A stretch of DNA of 64,000 bases from Epiperipatus broadwayi (GCA_028023455.1 JAQFVV010012396.1:6116085-6180084), one strand, 5' to 3'; positions 46,861 to 59,420 are shown, numbered from the stretch's first letter. A program made the numbers and translations. The notes: generated from the letters alone by a model not told the origin.

Positions 46861-49139
46861 TTGCCAACATTTCAATCAATTTTCTATAAATAAAAAATGA
46901 TTCTTAAAGATTAATGGAAGTGGAAACAACATACCTAAATTAACCTTAGTAATAAAAATAAAATCCTCAAAATGTACTTTTAGGAACCAAATAACTATTT
47001 GTAGTATTAAAACTCATAGTAAAATTGACCCCCCCCCATTACCACCATTTTGTTATTTTTTTTAAAAGAGAGCATATTCAATGCATTAAATTTATTAATG
47101 TAAACAATTTTAAGTAGTATCATATAAAAGTATTTATCTTGAGTTTTTCAAAAATGCGTTGGAATAAATTTTGCTGCACGAATGACTTTCAAACTATTAT
47201 CATTAAGTAATCATATAATTAATTGGAGAAGTAATAGTCTAATTAAAAGAAGAGTTTATTATAGAATATAAAGCTGAGAATTCAAATTCTAGTATTATAA
47301 CAGATTTTTTTTTTTTACCAAAATATTCTCAGAAAATTAGTTGTTATAATGATTTTTATTAAATACTAACATGGAAAAAATCAACAATATAAAATTAAAA
47401 ACAGTGTTGAAGTCAAGGATGAAAAGTTTTAAAGACTACAAGATCAATAATATTTCTGGAATGCTATGTGTAGTTTATTTGGAAAGCAAATTCTCTGCAG
47501 TGATAATTTATATCCTTATTAAAAACTATAAAATCATAGATATTTATTGTTTTATAGTACAAAAGTGAAATTCTAGATTAACTCTTATTTTAAAACTTTT
47601 AAAAACATGATATTCATATCTTAATAATAAAATATTTCACATTAAACTTAAATAGAGCATTTTTGTACTAAAAAAATGCATACAATTAAAAAATAAAAAT
47701 TGATTAGTTTAACCCTCAGAAAATATATTATCAATTAAGATATAAAAATTTTTCAAAATTACTTCTCTATTATAAAACAGACCAGCTGGAATCCTCAATG
47801 TTATCTTCATATGATTTTTATACCACAATGTCTTTCTCAGATTCTTATTAGCTGTTATTATTTTTTCTTTTTCTATTTTTAAGAATAAAGTAAACAAACA
47901 CACTGAAAAGTATCTAACTAAATCTGTCTATATTGATTTTGGCTATGATCAAAATACTGTTTATCGTATAGATATAAAATATTTTACATAAAGCTTCCTC
48001 ATAAAGTTTACTGATACAGTTTGACTTCTAAATTATATTTTATGTATTAGCCATATTTTAAGAAAATTAAAAATTAGTAACTAGAAAAAAAATTTTAAAT
48101 ACAAAAAATACATCTGAGAAAAATGAAGAGATTTTAAAATTATGAAAGAGATTAGATAGTTTTTATTTGAAACTTATCAGGAATAGAATCAAATATGACT
48201 CAGTTTGGTATTTTTATTGTCCAATAATTTTAAAGAAATACTTTGATCAAACACCCTTTTCGTTTAATCTTAACAAATTTATAAAATAAAGTAAGTTTAT
48301 TTTTCTATGATAAAAATTTAAATAAATTAAGTAAGTTTATGTTTGCATAAAATTATAATTTCTCAAAAAGCACAGCTCACTTTTGTGTTACTTTATTAAA
48401 TATAGTTTTAAAAAATATATATAAGTAACTCTAAGACATATTTCAACATTAATGTATCATTGGTTGCCCAAATCATCACATAAGCCCAATATGTACTGCC
48501 ATTGATCTTTAATTCTGATGATTACATCATTCAATTTAAACACATCACATGATCACCATTTTTTATAGTTTTGGCTATTTTAAAAGCATCACTTTATTAG
48601 CATACATTTGTAGATAATTATTGTCTTTAAACAGCTTCAATTAAGAGACACTTATATTTTTTCTTTATAATCATGACAGGATGTGAATTTATGTTGTATT
48701 ATTTGAGAAATATGTAAGACTTGGCAAAAAAGAGAGAATGAAATTAGAAAATAGTTATGAGTTAATAAATATTAAATTGATGAACTTAATATAACTTTAA
48801 AAATGTAACTTGGTTACAAAAATATAATAATTTTTAACTTTACAAACAAATATTAAGGGTTAACTATGAGGCTGTTTAATTAAAGATTATAATTATCTAT
48901 GAGTGCATAAAGTGAATTGATAAAATTATATTGAATATAACTTTAATTAATCTACAAATGCCAAATTTATTCACATATTCTCTTTAAATCAATCTAAATC
49001 TAGATACAAACTTTAAACTAATTAAAAATTAAAATTCTATTCTTATTAAATACAATCACTGACATTTTAACCATATAAATAAAGACATTGGAAAAAGATA
49101 AAGAATCTAAGATACATTTCTCAATGAAGTAGTAAAAAA
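46861..49139. other. AT-rich desert
   Basis: No gene. A small piece at about 48538-48565 (CACATCACATGATCACCAT) matches the start of family B units and may be a truncated copy. Confidence 0.5.
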
Positions 49140-49670
49140 CATAAAATATAAACTGAATGGTTATTGCTAGGAAGTACATAAGAATTTTGAACTCTGGAAG
49201 TAACAATCTAAAGCTATAATTCAGGAGTCCCCAACCTTTTTGCATTTAAGAGCACATTCTATAATACCAGTCAGGTGGCGGGCACCATTTATTTTTTCAA
49301 CCAGGTGGTGGGCACCATTTATTTATTCAATGTAAATTTATAGTTGAATATTGTTAATAATACACATAATGTATAAAAAAATATTTATTTCAAAAATAAA
49401 ATTTTAACATTTAATTAACATTTATATTTTTACACTGTAAAAGTATAGTATGCCCTATAATTTGATTACAATATAATACAATAATTTATAAGAAATTTTA
49501 AAAATTAAATTTATTTGTATCAGATAATTTTTTATCGTGTTCGGATAGCGGCGGGCACATGTAAAATGGTCTGCAGGCGCCATGGTGCCCGTGGGCATAG
49601 GGTTGGGGACCCCTGCTATAATTCATGGACTTTAAATTATATAGCCACCACTATACTAGTCAGTAGAAAT
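49140..49670 (-). mobile_element. SINE family S2, split by a hAT element
   Basis: On the minus strand the right part (GGTGGCTATATAATTTAAAG, then TCCATGAATTATAG) and the left part (CTTTAGATTGTTACTTCC) join, once 49222-49615 is ignored, into sequence parallel to the S2 SINE at 22030-22245. Limits are approximate. Confidence 0.55.
49222..49615 (+). mobile_element. hAT MITE (394 bp) with perfect 8-bp TSD
   Basis: Starts CAGGAGTCCCCAACCTTTTT and ends GGTTGGGGACCCCTG. CTATAATT occurs at 49214-49221 and 49616-49623. The right sub-terminal region has GCGGGCACATG and GGCGCCATGGTGCCCGTGGG; the left has a duplicated GGTGGCGGGCACCATTTATT block (49276-49295 and again from 49305). The termini closely resemble hAT families that are widespread in vertebrates and some invertebrates through horizontal transfer, but the exact family needs a search. 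Confidence 0.9.
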
Positions 49671-49779
49671 CACTAATAACCATCAATATATTTATCTAAA
49701 GAGGATATTGTTAAACAAGTCTCTTGTAGATTAAATTGTAATATCCTGGAAATAATAAATACTAAAGAAAGATAAAGAT

Positions 49780-49880
49780 ATGTAAGAGATTGTGACCTAA
49801 CTCAGCTGAAGAGCACTGGTTCAACCAGCAATGCATTTGGGAGTTATTTATCTTTTTTCAGATATCATTATACTCATGTT
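49780..49880 (+). mobile_element. decayed family C fragment C4
   Basis: GAGATTGTGACCTAACTCAG, CTGAAGA, GGTTCAACCAGCA, ATGCATTTGG, GAGTTATTTATC follow the order of family C around its ribozyme. The CTGAAGA core, ATGCAT stem III and TTGG strand are visible but stem II is scrambled. Inactive. Confidence 0.45.
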
Positions 49881-51765
49881 TAAAATGTATATGATAAAAC
49901 TGAAGTTTTAAATACATCTAAAATAATTGTAATTCTATTTCTCATAGAAGCAAATGATTCCCGTCATTTTTACTTTTCTGTCAGTCAGAAAATAAATTTA
50001 TTAAAAAGAGAATAAAAAAAAATATAAAACGTTAGACATAATAAAAGTCCCAGTCTAGCAAATTTAAAAAATAGGAAAAGAAAATTTACATTCCTTGCCA
50101 TGTTTATTCTTTTATATATAATAACATTAAACCTATTTTATATTTAAAAATAAAATTGAAAATCTGCCAATATAATTGTTTTTCTTCTTAAAAAAGAAAG
50201 TTTCATCAATAAATAACAAAAAAATTTAAAATTCAAATTACTTTTAAATGAGAAAATACAAAGGAACTGTTTATGAATTCATTTCTTGAGTTACTTATTA
50301 CAAAACTATTCCAATTCACAAATATTTATTTATTTAAAAGATGTACAGATCTTAATCTATAGTAAATTACATTGATATACTAATGTCAACTGTAAATATC
50401 ATTAACTTTTTTGAAAATGCAGTATAAGAAACAAAATTTGTTTTATATACAGATGTATACTCACTTTTAATTTATGCAGACTGTTTACATTTTAAACGTG
50501 TTTGATAAGTAGTTTAAAAGATGAAAATTTCTACAGTAAAAAAATTGCAATAAAAACTCTTTATTTATATAACATATGTTAATAAATGTTAGTGAATATG
50601 GTCATTATTTGCACTGAGCAGTTAAACAGATTGGTAGAATGAAGATACAAGAGCATAACAGTCCTGGATCTATTCCCAACTAAATAAAAAAAAAACCTCA
50701 GTTTGATCAACTGAACTGGAACTGCAGTGCTAGGCTATCACTTGAATGGCCAAACATCACAATTTCTGAACAAATGACTAACAATGTGGTGAACGGAGAG
50801 ACCAAAAATTAAAGTTTTCTCAATTAATTTCCAGCCTGACTGAAAATAGTAAAAAAATTCATCCCAACTTATTCAATTAAATACCATTGTTGTGCTTAAT
50901 CTGCCTCCCAATGTTTGAATGTACCAATTAAGAATATGATTTTTATTAAATGCACCATGCAGCAGTTTAATTTAGCAGTAAATTGGCATATTCAAAACCT
51001 AAAAGATTTTATATCATTTTTTCTTCAGGACTTAAATGCTATACAATCTCATTTATCATGAATACTCAAACTTATTATTCTGAAGTTTTTGTAATCTGCC
51101 AAATTATTGCCAGTAATTGCCTCTTGGATGTCCTAATGTGCAGGGTTCCAAAAGACACGAAGAGATTTATAACTTTTTTTTAAAATTTCTGATAGGCATC
51201 CTTATAATTTGCATTTAGAAAAATAATTTAAAAAGTTCACAATTTAATGCATGAGGACAATGCTTTCAGGTAACAATGCTCATCAAAAATTAATATTTTC
51301 AAATCATTTTATGATTTTAGGGTCTTCTATGATAGATTTTTTTTTATGTATCATCACATGATCAAAATGTTTTAAATTTTCTCTTTTCATATTTTAAATT
51401 ATCTCTATTCAATCTGATCTGCAACATGCAATTATAAATCCATATTTGGAAACCTGATTTTAGTGAAATTAATATGTAACATTGCAAAATTCTCATTCAT
51501 TTTTTTGTAGAATCATGTCCATACTAAATATCCATTTTGGTAAAAACAGTTCTTGCCTAAAATAGAGTTAATAACTGTACTAAAGAAAATCATGAAATAA
51601 TGACAATTACGTCACTCTAAGCCCTCTGAACCAAATAAAACCTTTTTTTGGATTCCAATTAGATTTTAAATAACTGGCCCTCAAGTATCCATTTATTATG
51701 GATCTATAAAGAGTATCAAATTATTCATTAGCTAGTGTTCTCTAAACATTTGTGATGATGGCATT
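49881..51765. other. AT-rich desert with possible SINE remnant near 50610-50800
   Basis: Near 50619-50680 there is a tRNA-head-like arrangement (AAACAGATTGGTAGAATG ... GTCCTGGATCTATTCCC) followed by a less AT-biased body. Weak A- and B-box matches only. Otherwise empty. Confidence 0.35.
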
Positions 51766-51769
51766 TTAA

Positions 51770-52040
51770 TATTAATTATATATTGGACTATTTCCATCAA
51801 CTAGTATTAAATATCAAATTCATTAAAAAACTTTTTAAATTTTCCAATTACATTCATCTGTAAGTAATAGGACACAAGTTTAGAATATAACACAATGTTT
51901 CAAGTGGCATTATTCTCCTCTCTTCTTCAGGTGATGCTTGCCTCATTTGTGTCAGTATTTGCATAGGAATCAAATCTGGAATTTCAGAGTCATAAAAATT
52001 GAATTTAAGATAACACTCTAACCAACTGAGCTATTCTGTC
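51770..52040 (-). mobile_element. tRNA-derived SINE, family S1, second copy
   Basis: Minus strand: TAGCTCAGTTGGTTAGAG (plus 52016-52033) is a perfect A box, and AGATTTGATTCCTATG (plus 51962-51977) a B box. CACCTGAAGAAGAGAGG is the same body as at 36770-37040, and GGAAATAGTCCAATATATAA the same tail. Confidence 0.85.
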
Positions 52041-52089
52041 AAAAACAAGTCAGTAGAAAATTCATATACATATCTATAAGGGTCTTCCT

Positions 52090-52560
52090 GATTTCATTAT
52101 TTTTTTCTTAAGAGCAATGTTCATTAGTAGCTTCCAGACATTATGTATTATCACACTAGGTTGACTTACCATGTTATTTGCCACTAACAATGTGACCAGC
52201 TTGAATTTTCTATCCACTATTTTTGTATTTTCCGAATTGAATATATATTCATTGTTACATATATGGTCTGATACTTTAAATGACTGTTTTCTCTTTTCTG
52301 ATCATTATTTTGTACTCTTTCAATCATTGTTCGATGGAGTGACTAGTCTCACCAATATGCACCATCCCACATTTACATTGCATTCTATAGATAGTTTTTA
52401 TTTTTCAGCATTTCAAATTTAGATTTTGAAGATGTTAGAATTCCTTGTAGTGTGGTATGGCTTCGAAAAACTATCCTAATATTATATTCAGTACAGATTT
52501 TCTTACATTTGTATTCTATTTCTGGTATATATGGATACACTGCATTAGACGGTTGGCAAA
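52090..52560 (-). pseudogene. Penelope-like GIY-YIG endonuclease remnant
   Basis: Minus-strand translation from about 52395 reads YRMQCKCGMVHIGETSHSIE, a stop, then LKEYKIMIRKEKT. This matches the GIY-YIG pattern of Penelope-like element C-termini (C.C...YIGET.R....R..EH), with GIY-YIG as GMV-HIG. Stops and frameshifts follow, so it is dead. Sequence left of 52180 may hold the rest of the C-terminus. Other GIY-YIG genes are possible but less likely given the retroelement-rich context. Relevant because Penelope-like elements are known to carry hammerhead ribozymes. Confidence 0.6.
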
Positions 52561-54950
52561 ACAATGTTTTATTTTTTTTAACCTATCTTAGAAATATGTA
52601 TTGCTGTACTTGAAAGAAATATAGTTTTATGTTCCATAGTGCATTTGAAACTAGAATGTTAGATTTTATAATAGATAAAAAAAATTATCTCCCTCCCCAC
52701 ACTCTATATGCACAAACTGGAGATGAGAATGAAAAAGAAAAGAAATTTTTGTTATGGCCGATCTATAGCAATTAAGCACAAATTAATTCAAAATAATGTT
52801 TAATTTACAAAATTACTTGAAAGGTTTTGGGTTGATAATAATAAAAAATTATTTGAAAAAAAAAATTGATATGTGGAAAGATAATATGAGGAAAAAAAGT
52901 GATAATAATTAAACATTCTGTTTAAAAAATATTATAATTTTTTGCAATGACAGTCTTATTCAGCTTCAAATAAAATTCAGCAACAGGTGATTATAAAAAT
53001 AATATTAGAAAAAGAAGCTAGAAGAAAAATACAAAACTAAAAAACATTACTGGTACTATTCAATATTTTATATCAGAATAAAAATAAAATACACTTGACG
53101 ATTTTCTATGAAGAAAAGACGAAAATAAAATGAAACTGAAAAATGGTCAGAGAAAAAAAAACTTATCAAAAAAGCCTTTAATTAATATATAGTATTAAAA
53201 AAAAAAAGTAGAATGAATATATATATATCAATAGAAAACATCAAGAAACCCCAGCTTACACACTGCATTACAGAATCAAACTATTTTATTCCACTGATGC
53301 TATCTACTGTAATCTTGAATAATCAATAGATACGAAATAGTGGTGCTTATTAAGACCTATCCAATGCTACCTTATTCATATCCAATCTCTTCAATGATGA
53401 ATAAGACAAAAACTAATTTGTGGATATGAATAGAAATAGTTATGGGTTTAATAAATACTATCATCTAATATATCTTGATTACTCAAACTTACAATAGATG
53501 GCAGCCATGTAGTAAAATAAATAATGTATAAATATATGTAAAAAAAAAAATTGGTTGGGTGGGTGGGCGGATAATGAAAACAAATTTAGACAATATATAT
53601 TTGTTTTATTTTTTATAACACAATAATTGTCTTTTATATAATGATATGTAATATCACTTAATCAAATTACTTCACTGCTTATTGCTTTTCAAGAGAATTT
53701 ATCATTTTTCTAACAATGCATATCTTAAAGTCCCTGTCTTTATATTGGTTTTTGATATGAACGCAATCTCTTCTAAAAATAGAATAAATGATATAATACT
53801 CATCATTTAAATAAATAACTTTTATGCAAAATTTACAAACTTCCCAACTCAAACCGACATCCTTCCTGATCTATCTACACCTTAAATATTCAGAGATTTC
53901 AATTTACATAGCAGTTTTTAGTTAAGGATATGCAACTGGGAATAAAATAGGTTTCCAATTTTTAGCAAAAATGAACTTTCCATTTAGGTAGATGCAGCAA
54001 AAAGACAACCTCTGATTTATGTTTGAGCAAAAATGATTCAGAGTTGCCTGATAATACTCTAATATTGCCCTTTCCACTTCTATAAACTAGACTTTATGAA
54101 CATTAGAATTCACATTCTTATTATTAAAAACCATCCACTACTAGATGAGATTTTAAGAAAACTAATTAAAATCAAATATATCAAATCCTTGAATTGAATG
54201 CTATCTCTTTTTTTCTATAGTAGATTTATCAAACTATTGCAACAGATCAAAAAACTGGATTGTCTAAAGAAAAAGCTTAAGGACTTAGTACTGATGATAA
54301 TATTGAGAGAATTTTGTTACAGATATAACAAACTAGAATACACACATACTGCATTTCCATTTAGAAATACAGTTTTCAAGTTTTATAATGTATTAGATAT
54401 ATAAAAGCTGTTCGTTTTTTTTTTTAAAAAAAAAAAAAAGAAGCATATTGCTCAGAAAAGAATGGACAAGTCCATTCTCAAGAACTGGAAAAACAAAGTA
54501 AAATGAAATAAAAATCCAATTCCTGTATAAATAATTTGAAAAGCATTGATTCAGCTTATAAAAGCAGAACTGCAATTAATGATACATCAATACAATGGAA
54601 CTGGATACTAGGCCTGCAGTATTCTTTATATCAAAAAATACACGTCCTATCATTAATAGTAAAAATAATCATTGATTGCATTCTAGCAATAGTGATTACT
54701 GATTACCAAGGCAAACAACACCCATGAACCAAACAAGAGTTAAACTTACTATACCTAGTGAAACAATTCATTTGTCTCTTGTTGTATCAGTTGGTGAGCA
54801 CAACAATCTATTAGGCCATAACTGTTTCAATCACTTAGGCTACAGTATATAAAGTGAGCAGTTCACAAAAATAAAATCAAAAAAGATCTATACAGACATA
54901 TTTGATAATAAATTGGACCTGAATTCTATGACAAATCTGTCATTTTGAGG
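52561..54950. other. AT-rich desert
   Basis: A poly-T/A junction at 54416-54440 and a G-rich run GGTTGGGTGGGTGGGCGG at 53552-53569 are the only local oddities. Confidence 0.5.
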
Positions 54951-55800
54951 TCTAATCAAAATGATCATGAAAACAGCAGTGTTAAAATGCGGTAGGTGCT
55001 CAAGTCCTATGCAGTATGTTCAAGAGGACGACAAAAAGGATTTCAGTAATTGTGATTAAGACAGAAGGATTGCAGACAGTGGTTGTTCAAACCTAGATGG
55101 AAAGCAATACCTCATACATAGATACTAGTTAAGGTTGAATTATGAACTTTCAGCCAGCAATGAAGAATCTACAAGACACTAGTTTGCTGATAAAGGTACT
55201 ATACTGCTGATGAAGACACCAACCCTGATAACTGAACTAGACCTGAAGAATCTAGGAAGCTATAAACCTACATGCACTCAGTTATCTCAGTAACTATATT
55301 GTTCAGAGCTAATTTTAATCAGGGGATGGACATTTGGCTCAGCTTATCTTCATGTAATGGGATTTATTCAGAATGAAATCTTATCTGGATCAGATCCAGA
55401 AATCAATCCAGAAATCATTGTTACAGACTAAAGAATATATGTATAGATAAAAAATAACCAATGACAGAAATAGACCACTAGGTGAAGATGCTCAGTGCAT
55501 CCAATTGCTCCCATTAAAAAAGGAGAAATGGCTATAGTTTGAAGATAAAATCAGGGAACAATGGATAGCATACTACTTGCCCCATATTTGATTGCAAAAG
55601 TAGTGTAGCACATTCACAGCTGAACTGGAAGCTTCGAGATAAAACCTGAAAAAACAAGCTGCCACAATACATCTGGAAGTATTAGGTACTTCTAAAAAGG
55701 CAACTGAAGTCCCTTGCATCAATAGTTGTACAGCTACTAGACATTATATCTAACCAATAGTATCCAGGAGAATGGTATATCAGATCTATATATTATAAGT
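54950..55800 (+). other. less AT-biased block, probably decayed retroelement
   Basis: Composition is more balanced and short coding-like pieces appear in shifting frames (for example LEVLGTSKKATEVPC near 55675), reminiscent of the helical linker after the RT in some LINEs. No diagnostic motif, so the identity is a guess. Confidence 0.3.
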
Positions 55801-57000
55801 TCTTAATAAAATACAAGTCTGTGTTTATTAAAATTGCTTATAAACATAATAGATTATTTTAATTTTTTAAAAATAGTTTTAATTATTTGAAATCATGCTT
55901 TAGATAGATACATATGAAAAATATTAAATTTTGGAATAAACATTATTTATTCCAAAACATTTTATAGCCTGCTGATATTTGGTGTTTTTTTTTTTTTTAA
56001 CAATTTCCTTCTGTTTATTATATCATATTGTTTATTTACAAAGTTAATATTTTTATTTTTTAGACTAATTTCATTTATTGAATTAATTTCTAGAATAAAA
56101 AAATTGGAGACTGAAAATAAGAAACGTCTTTGTTTACTTAACATTACAACAACAACAACAAAGTTGCAACAATAAATGAACAATAGATGGTAAATTGTAA
56201 AAAAAACAGTTAATCTTTTTAACTCTTAGTTCATATCCCATGAGTGTATTCTCAAAAGAATTATTTAAAAGATTTGAAAACAAAATCTGCTTTTCATAAA
56301 AAAAAAAAAAATTAAGACAAGGAAACTAAAATTCTTGTCTAACTTTAAGAATTATAATTATTTAATGATTGCTACTATTTAAATGCAATATTTATATTTT
56401 GTAAAGTATTTTTAATTATATATCTGATAAGAGTGCAATATTGTTAAATGTTTTAAGTAAATGAATTTTGTTTTATCATTAATTTATTAGTGTCTAAAAT
56501 CTTTAAGTTTCATCCAGTTAGTTTTGGCCAAAAATAGCCAAGCCCTCATTTTGATTATTGGAATTATGTCTGCATTTTAGATGGTTATTATCATCACCAT
56601 TAGCAACCCTCCTGTTATATCTCTATAATCTCTCAACAATAAATATATTCAGATACATATACAGTGCACCAAGTTGTGACTACTATTATATTTAATCATC
56701 ATCAATAGTGGATGACCTGGCATTTAACCACATTTTCCCTCATTTTTTATTCAGTTATATTTGATACATAAATGAGTAGAAGGTATAAAGGTAGCTCTGT
56801 TATCTCTCTCATATTTATTTTGTTATAATACCTAATGACTTTTTCAACCATAAAACAATCAAATAGTTTTATTAATTATTTATTTTATAAATATTATACA
56901 CTTCATCAAACACACATTCACTTATGTATACAGGGTGTGATAGAATTTACACCCTATAAGTAATTTGTTATAATTATTTAGAGTTAAACCTGACACACAA
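55801..57000. other. AT-rich stretch downstream of Dr1
   Basis: No feature recognised. Confidence 0.55.
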
Positions 57001-57006
57001 TTTATT
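57001..57006 (-). terminator. candidate Dr1 polyadenylation signal (AATAAA on minus strand)
   Basis: TTTATT on the plus strand about 330 bp after the Dr1 stop codon. Other AATAAA matches lie further downstream near 56880-56890. Confidence 0.4.
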
Positions 57007-57338
57007 ATTTTTATATATATTTCTTTCTTCCAAACTGATAAGCAATGGCTTATGAATTAATTAAATGAAGAAAGAATAGATAATGTTTGACCAAGATCCA
57101 ATAAAATAATATTTATAGTAAAAGTCACAGATCAAACCAAGTAAAAAAAAAAACTAGAAAAAAAATGGCTGCCAATTTAAATATTTAACAAAGTAATAAA
57201 TTACTCAAAGAGTTTAAAATTTGGCACACCCTTTATGTATACTGCCATTAGATTGTTAAATTGTAAGTTATTATTCTTTGTTTTTTTTTTAAATCTTAAT
57301 TTTACAAGTTCTTATAAATATTTTTGAGCTTTTTAACT

Positions 57339-57449
57339 TTAATACTCATCATCATCTTGTAACTGTTGCTGTTGTTGTGCTGCAAATTGGGCTGCTTGTT
57401 GCATTTGTAACCATTGTTGTTGTTCAACTTCAGCGGCCTGCTGACGTGC
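57339..57449 (-). CDS. Dr1: last coding exon of Dr1 (NC2-beta), TBP-associated repressor
   Basis: A 37-codon terminal exon. The minus-strand acceptor (T-rich tract, ATTTTTAG at 57451-57450) is followed in phase 0 by ARQQAAEVEQQQWLQMQQAA, then a Gln-rich QFAAQQQQQL, an acidic end QDDDEY and TAA at 57341-57339. The ARQQ..E..QQ.WLQMQQAAQ block is the conserved Q-rich C-terminus of animal Dr1, which as a histone-fold heterodimer with DRAP1 (NC2-alpha) binds TBP on promoters in the nucleus and blocks TFIIA/TFIIB entry. The histone-fold exons lie upstream, beyond the Gypsy insertion and probably outside the window; I found none between 57450 and 64000. The tail is shorter than in vertebrates, with the Ala/Ser-rich spacer reduced. 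Too short for ordinary ORF finding, but splice site, phase, motif and stop agree. Confidence 0.88.
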   Translation of the reverse strand, partial: ARQQAAEVEQQQWLQMQQAAQFAAQQQQQLQDDDEY

Positions 57450-58009
57450 CTAAAAATTGAACATATAAAAAAAAAATTTTACTTTTAAATTTTAACACAC
57501 ACATACAACCATATATATATATATAAGTAAAATGAACTACTGGATAAATCAGGCAAGTTATACATTATACATATGTAAAGCATAACTTCTGTCATCCCTT
57601 ATACTGGTAGACTTAATCAATGATCACCAGTATACTAACTGTATTGCTAAGCAACAAAAAAACATTATATAATATCATTCTGTAAGAAAGAATAATTACA
57701 GTTATATGAAAAACTTTTTTAATTAAAGATATATCAATTCAATTCAATTCAATAACAAATCTACTATTCGTAATTGCTTCATAATTTGTTTATATGTATG
57801 TAGTTTATATATTGTATATATAAATTATCCTATTCTCTAATAATAATAAAAAGCAGAATATAAAAATTACACAAAACTCACTAATGAATTAGTGAGTGAG
57901 TGAGTAAATAAAAGAAAATATAAAATTAAAACTAGTATTACAAATGAGATATAATAATTACAAATTGTGAATAAAAAGTAATATCAGAATTTAATTTTTA
58001 TACAATTGC
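57450..58009 (-). other. Dr1 intron, proximal part
   Basis: AT-rich, with short TA and GAGT repeats (a GTGAGTGAGTGAGT run near 57890-57905). It runs into the LTR of the Gypsy element. Confidence 0.5.
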
Positions 58010-58329
58010 TGTGTACAGCCAACATGAATACTACAATTGGGGGTAAAGGTAATCAGAACAACAGAAATAAAAATAATTCGGAAACAAGGTTTTATAATTA
58101 AATGCTGGCTTTATTGCTGCAAGTTATTCAATATTAGAATTACCGGTTGTATTCTCATCCTTGGTGTTCGCCTTAAGATGGCGTTGATGCTAATCAAAAA
58201 CATATACATATAACGATTCCGGGCCGGACCTAAATGATCGATTTGATCTAAAAAGATCTGATTTCTTAGATTTGTAATAAAATATTCTACTAACTAATAC
58301 TATTATATGATGTTAGTTTTTTTCATTTT

Positions 58330-58855
58330 TGTAAATGTTTAATAATCTTATCTTGTTTTTGAGTTTGTGTGTGTGTGTCTTTAAAGTTACGGTGTTTTTC
58401 TAATTTTTTTTTTGACTTTACGCGTGTCTTTTTAAAGTTACGGACTTTTTTTTTTTTTTTGCAAGAGTAAATCAATAATTTTATTCAAAAGCAAGACGTA
58501 ATAAGTAAATGTTTATTAATCTTATCTTGTTTTTGAGTTTGTGTGTGTGTCTTTAAAGTTACGGGGCTTTTTCGAATTTTTTTTTTTTTTGACTTTAGGT
58601 GTGTCTTTTTAAAGTTACGGTATTTTTTTTTGCGAGAGTAAATCAATAATTTGATTCAAAAGCAAAACGTAATAGGTCAATGTTTATTAATCTTAGATTG
58701 TTTTTGAGTTTGTGTGTGTGTGTGTGTCTTTAAAGTTACGGGGCTTTTTCTCATTTTTTTTTTTGGACTTTACGTGTGTCTTTTTTTAAAGTTACGGTAT
58801 TTTTGGTCAAGAGTTTTAAATCAATCATTTTATTAAAAAAGCAAGACGTAATTCT
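58330..58855. repeat. tandem array, three units of 171-174 bp
   Basis: Units start near 58336, 58510 and 58681 with AATGTTTATTAATCTTATCT, contain a GT-run, TCTTTAAAGTTACGG (twice per unit) and a CAAGAGTAAATCAATAATTT block, and end AAGCAAGACGTAAT. Long T-runs vary in length between units. Confidence 0.85.
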
Positions 58856-58879
58856 AAATCTATCAAAAGTAACGTAATT

Positions 58880-59420
58880 TATATACTACAATTTAGAATT
58901 GATACCCGACTACTATTAGTAAAGGACCGTCATTGAAAGACTCGATTGAAAAATGATACCCGACTAATTTCCGTTTTCTTTTTTTGGGGACAGTAATGAA
59001 TCAGAAAGTGGGTTGTTTTTGTTAAGTCTGTCTATATAAAAAGGGTACCGTTATTGAAATACTAAATTTAAAAATGATAGCCAACTAATTTGCGTTTCTT
59101 TTGACAGTAATTAATCAGAAAGTGGGTTTCTTTTTTTTTTTTTTGGTAAATCTTGTGTATATATAAAAACAAACAAACCGTAATTCAAAGACTCCATTGA
59201 AAAAAATCAAACCCCGTTGAATTTGCTTTTTTTTTTTTTTTAAAGACAGTAATTAATCAGGAACTGGGTTGTTTTTGTTAGTGTGTAGATATAAAAACTA
59301 ATCTTATTTTGAAATAATAAATGTAACAAAACAAAAAAAAAAATAATACCCGACTAATTTTATTTTTCGGACAAGTAATTCCTAATAATTAGACAGTGGG
59401 TTGTTTTTGTTTGTGCGTAT
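58880..59420. repeat. second tandem array, about four units of 115-145 bp
   Basis: Recurring blocks: GATACCCGACTAATTT, GACAGTAATTAATCAG, AAAGTGGGTTGTTTTTG and TATATAAAAA. Units are marked by CAGTAA at 58991, 59105 and 59247 and by a diverged unit near 59370-59405. Unrelated to the first array. Confidence 0.8.

Noticed and set aside
55205-55240. CTGATGAAGACACC as a hammerhead core
   Set aside because: No stem II, no GAAA at the right distance and no stem I partner.
58145-58195. A minus-strand exon-like segment (acceptor-like AG, ILRRTPRMRIQP, GT donor) just upstream of the Dr1 exon
   Set aside because: It is the inverted terminus of the DNA transposon, repeated at 59975-60018, and the peptide does not match the Dr1 residues expected before the last exon.
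58330-59420. CRISPR-like array of repeats and spacers
   Set aside because: These are contiguous long tandem units with drifting T-runs in a eukaryotic transposon, not short repeats with unique spacers.
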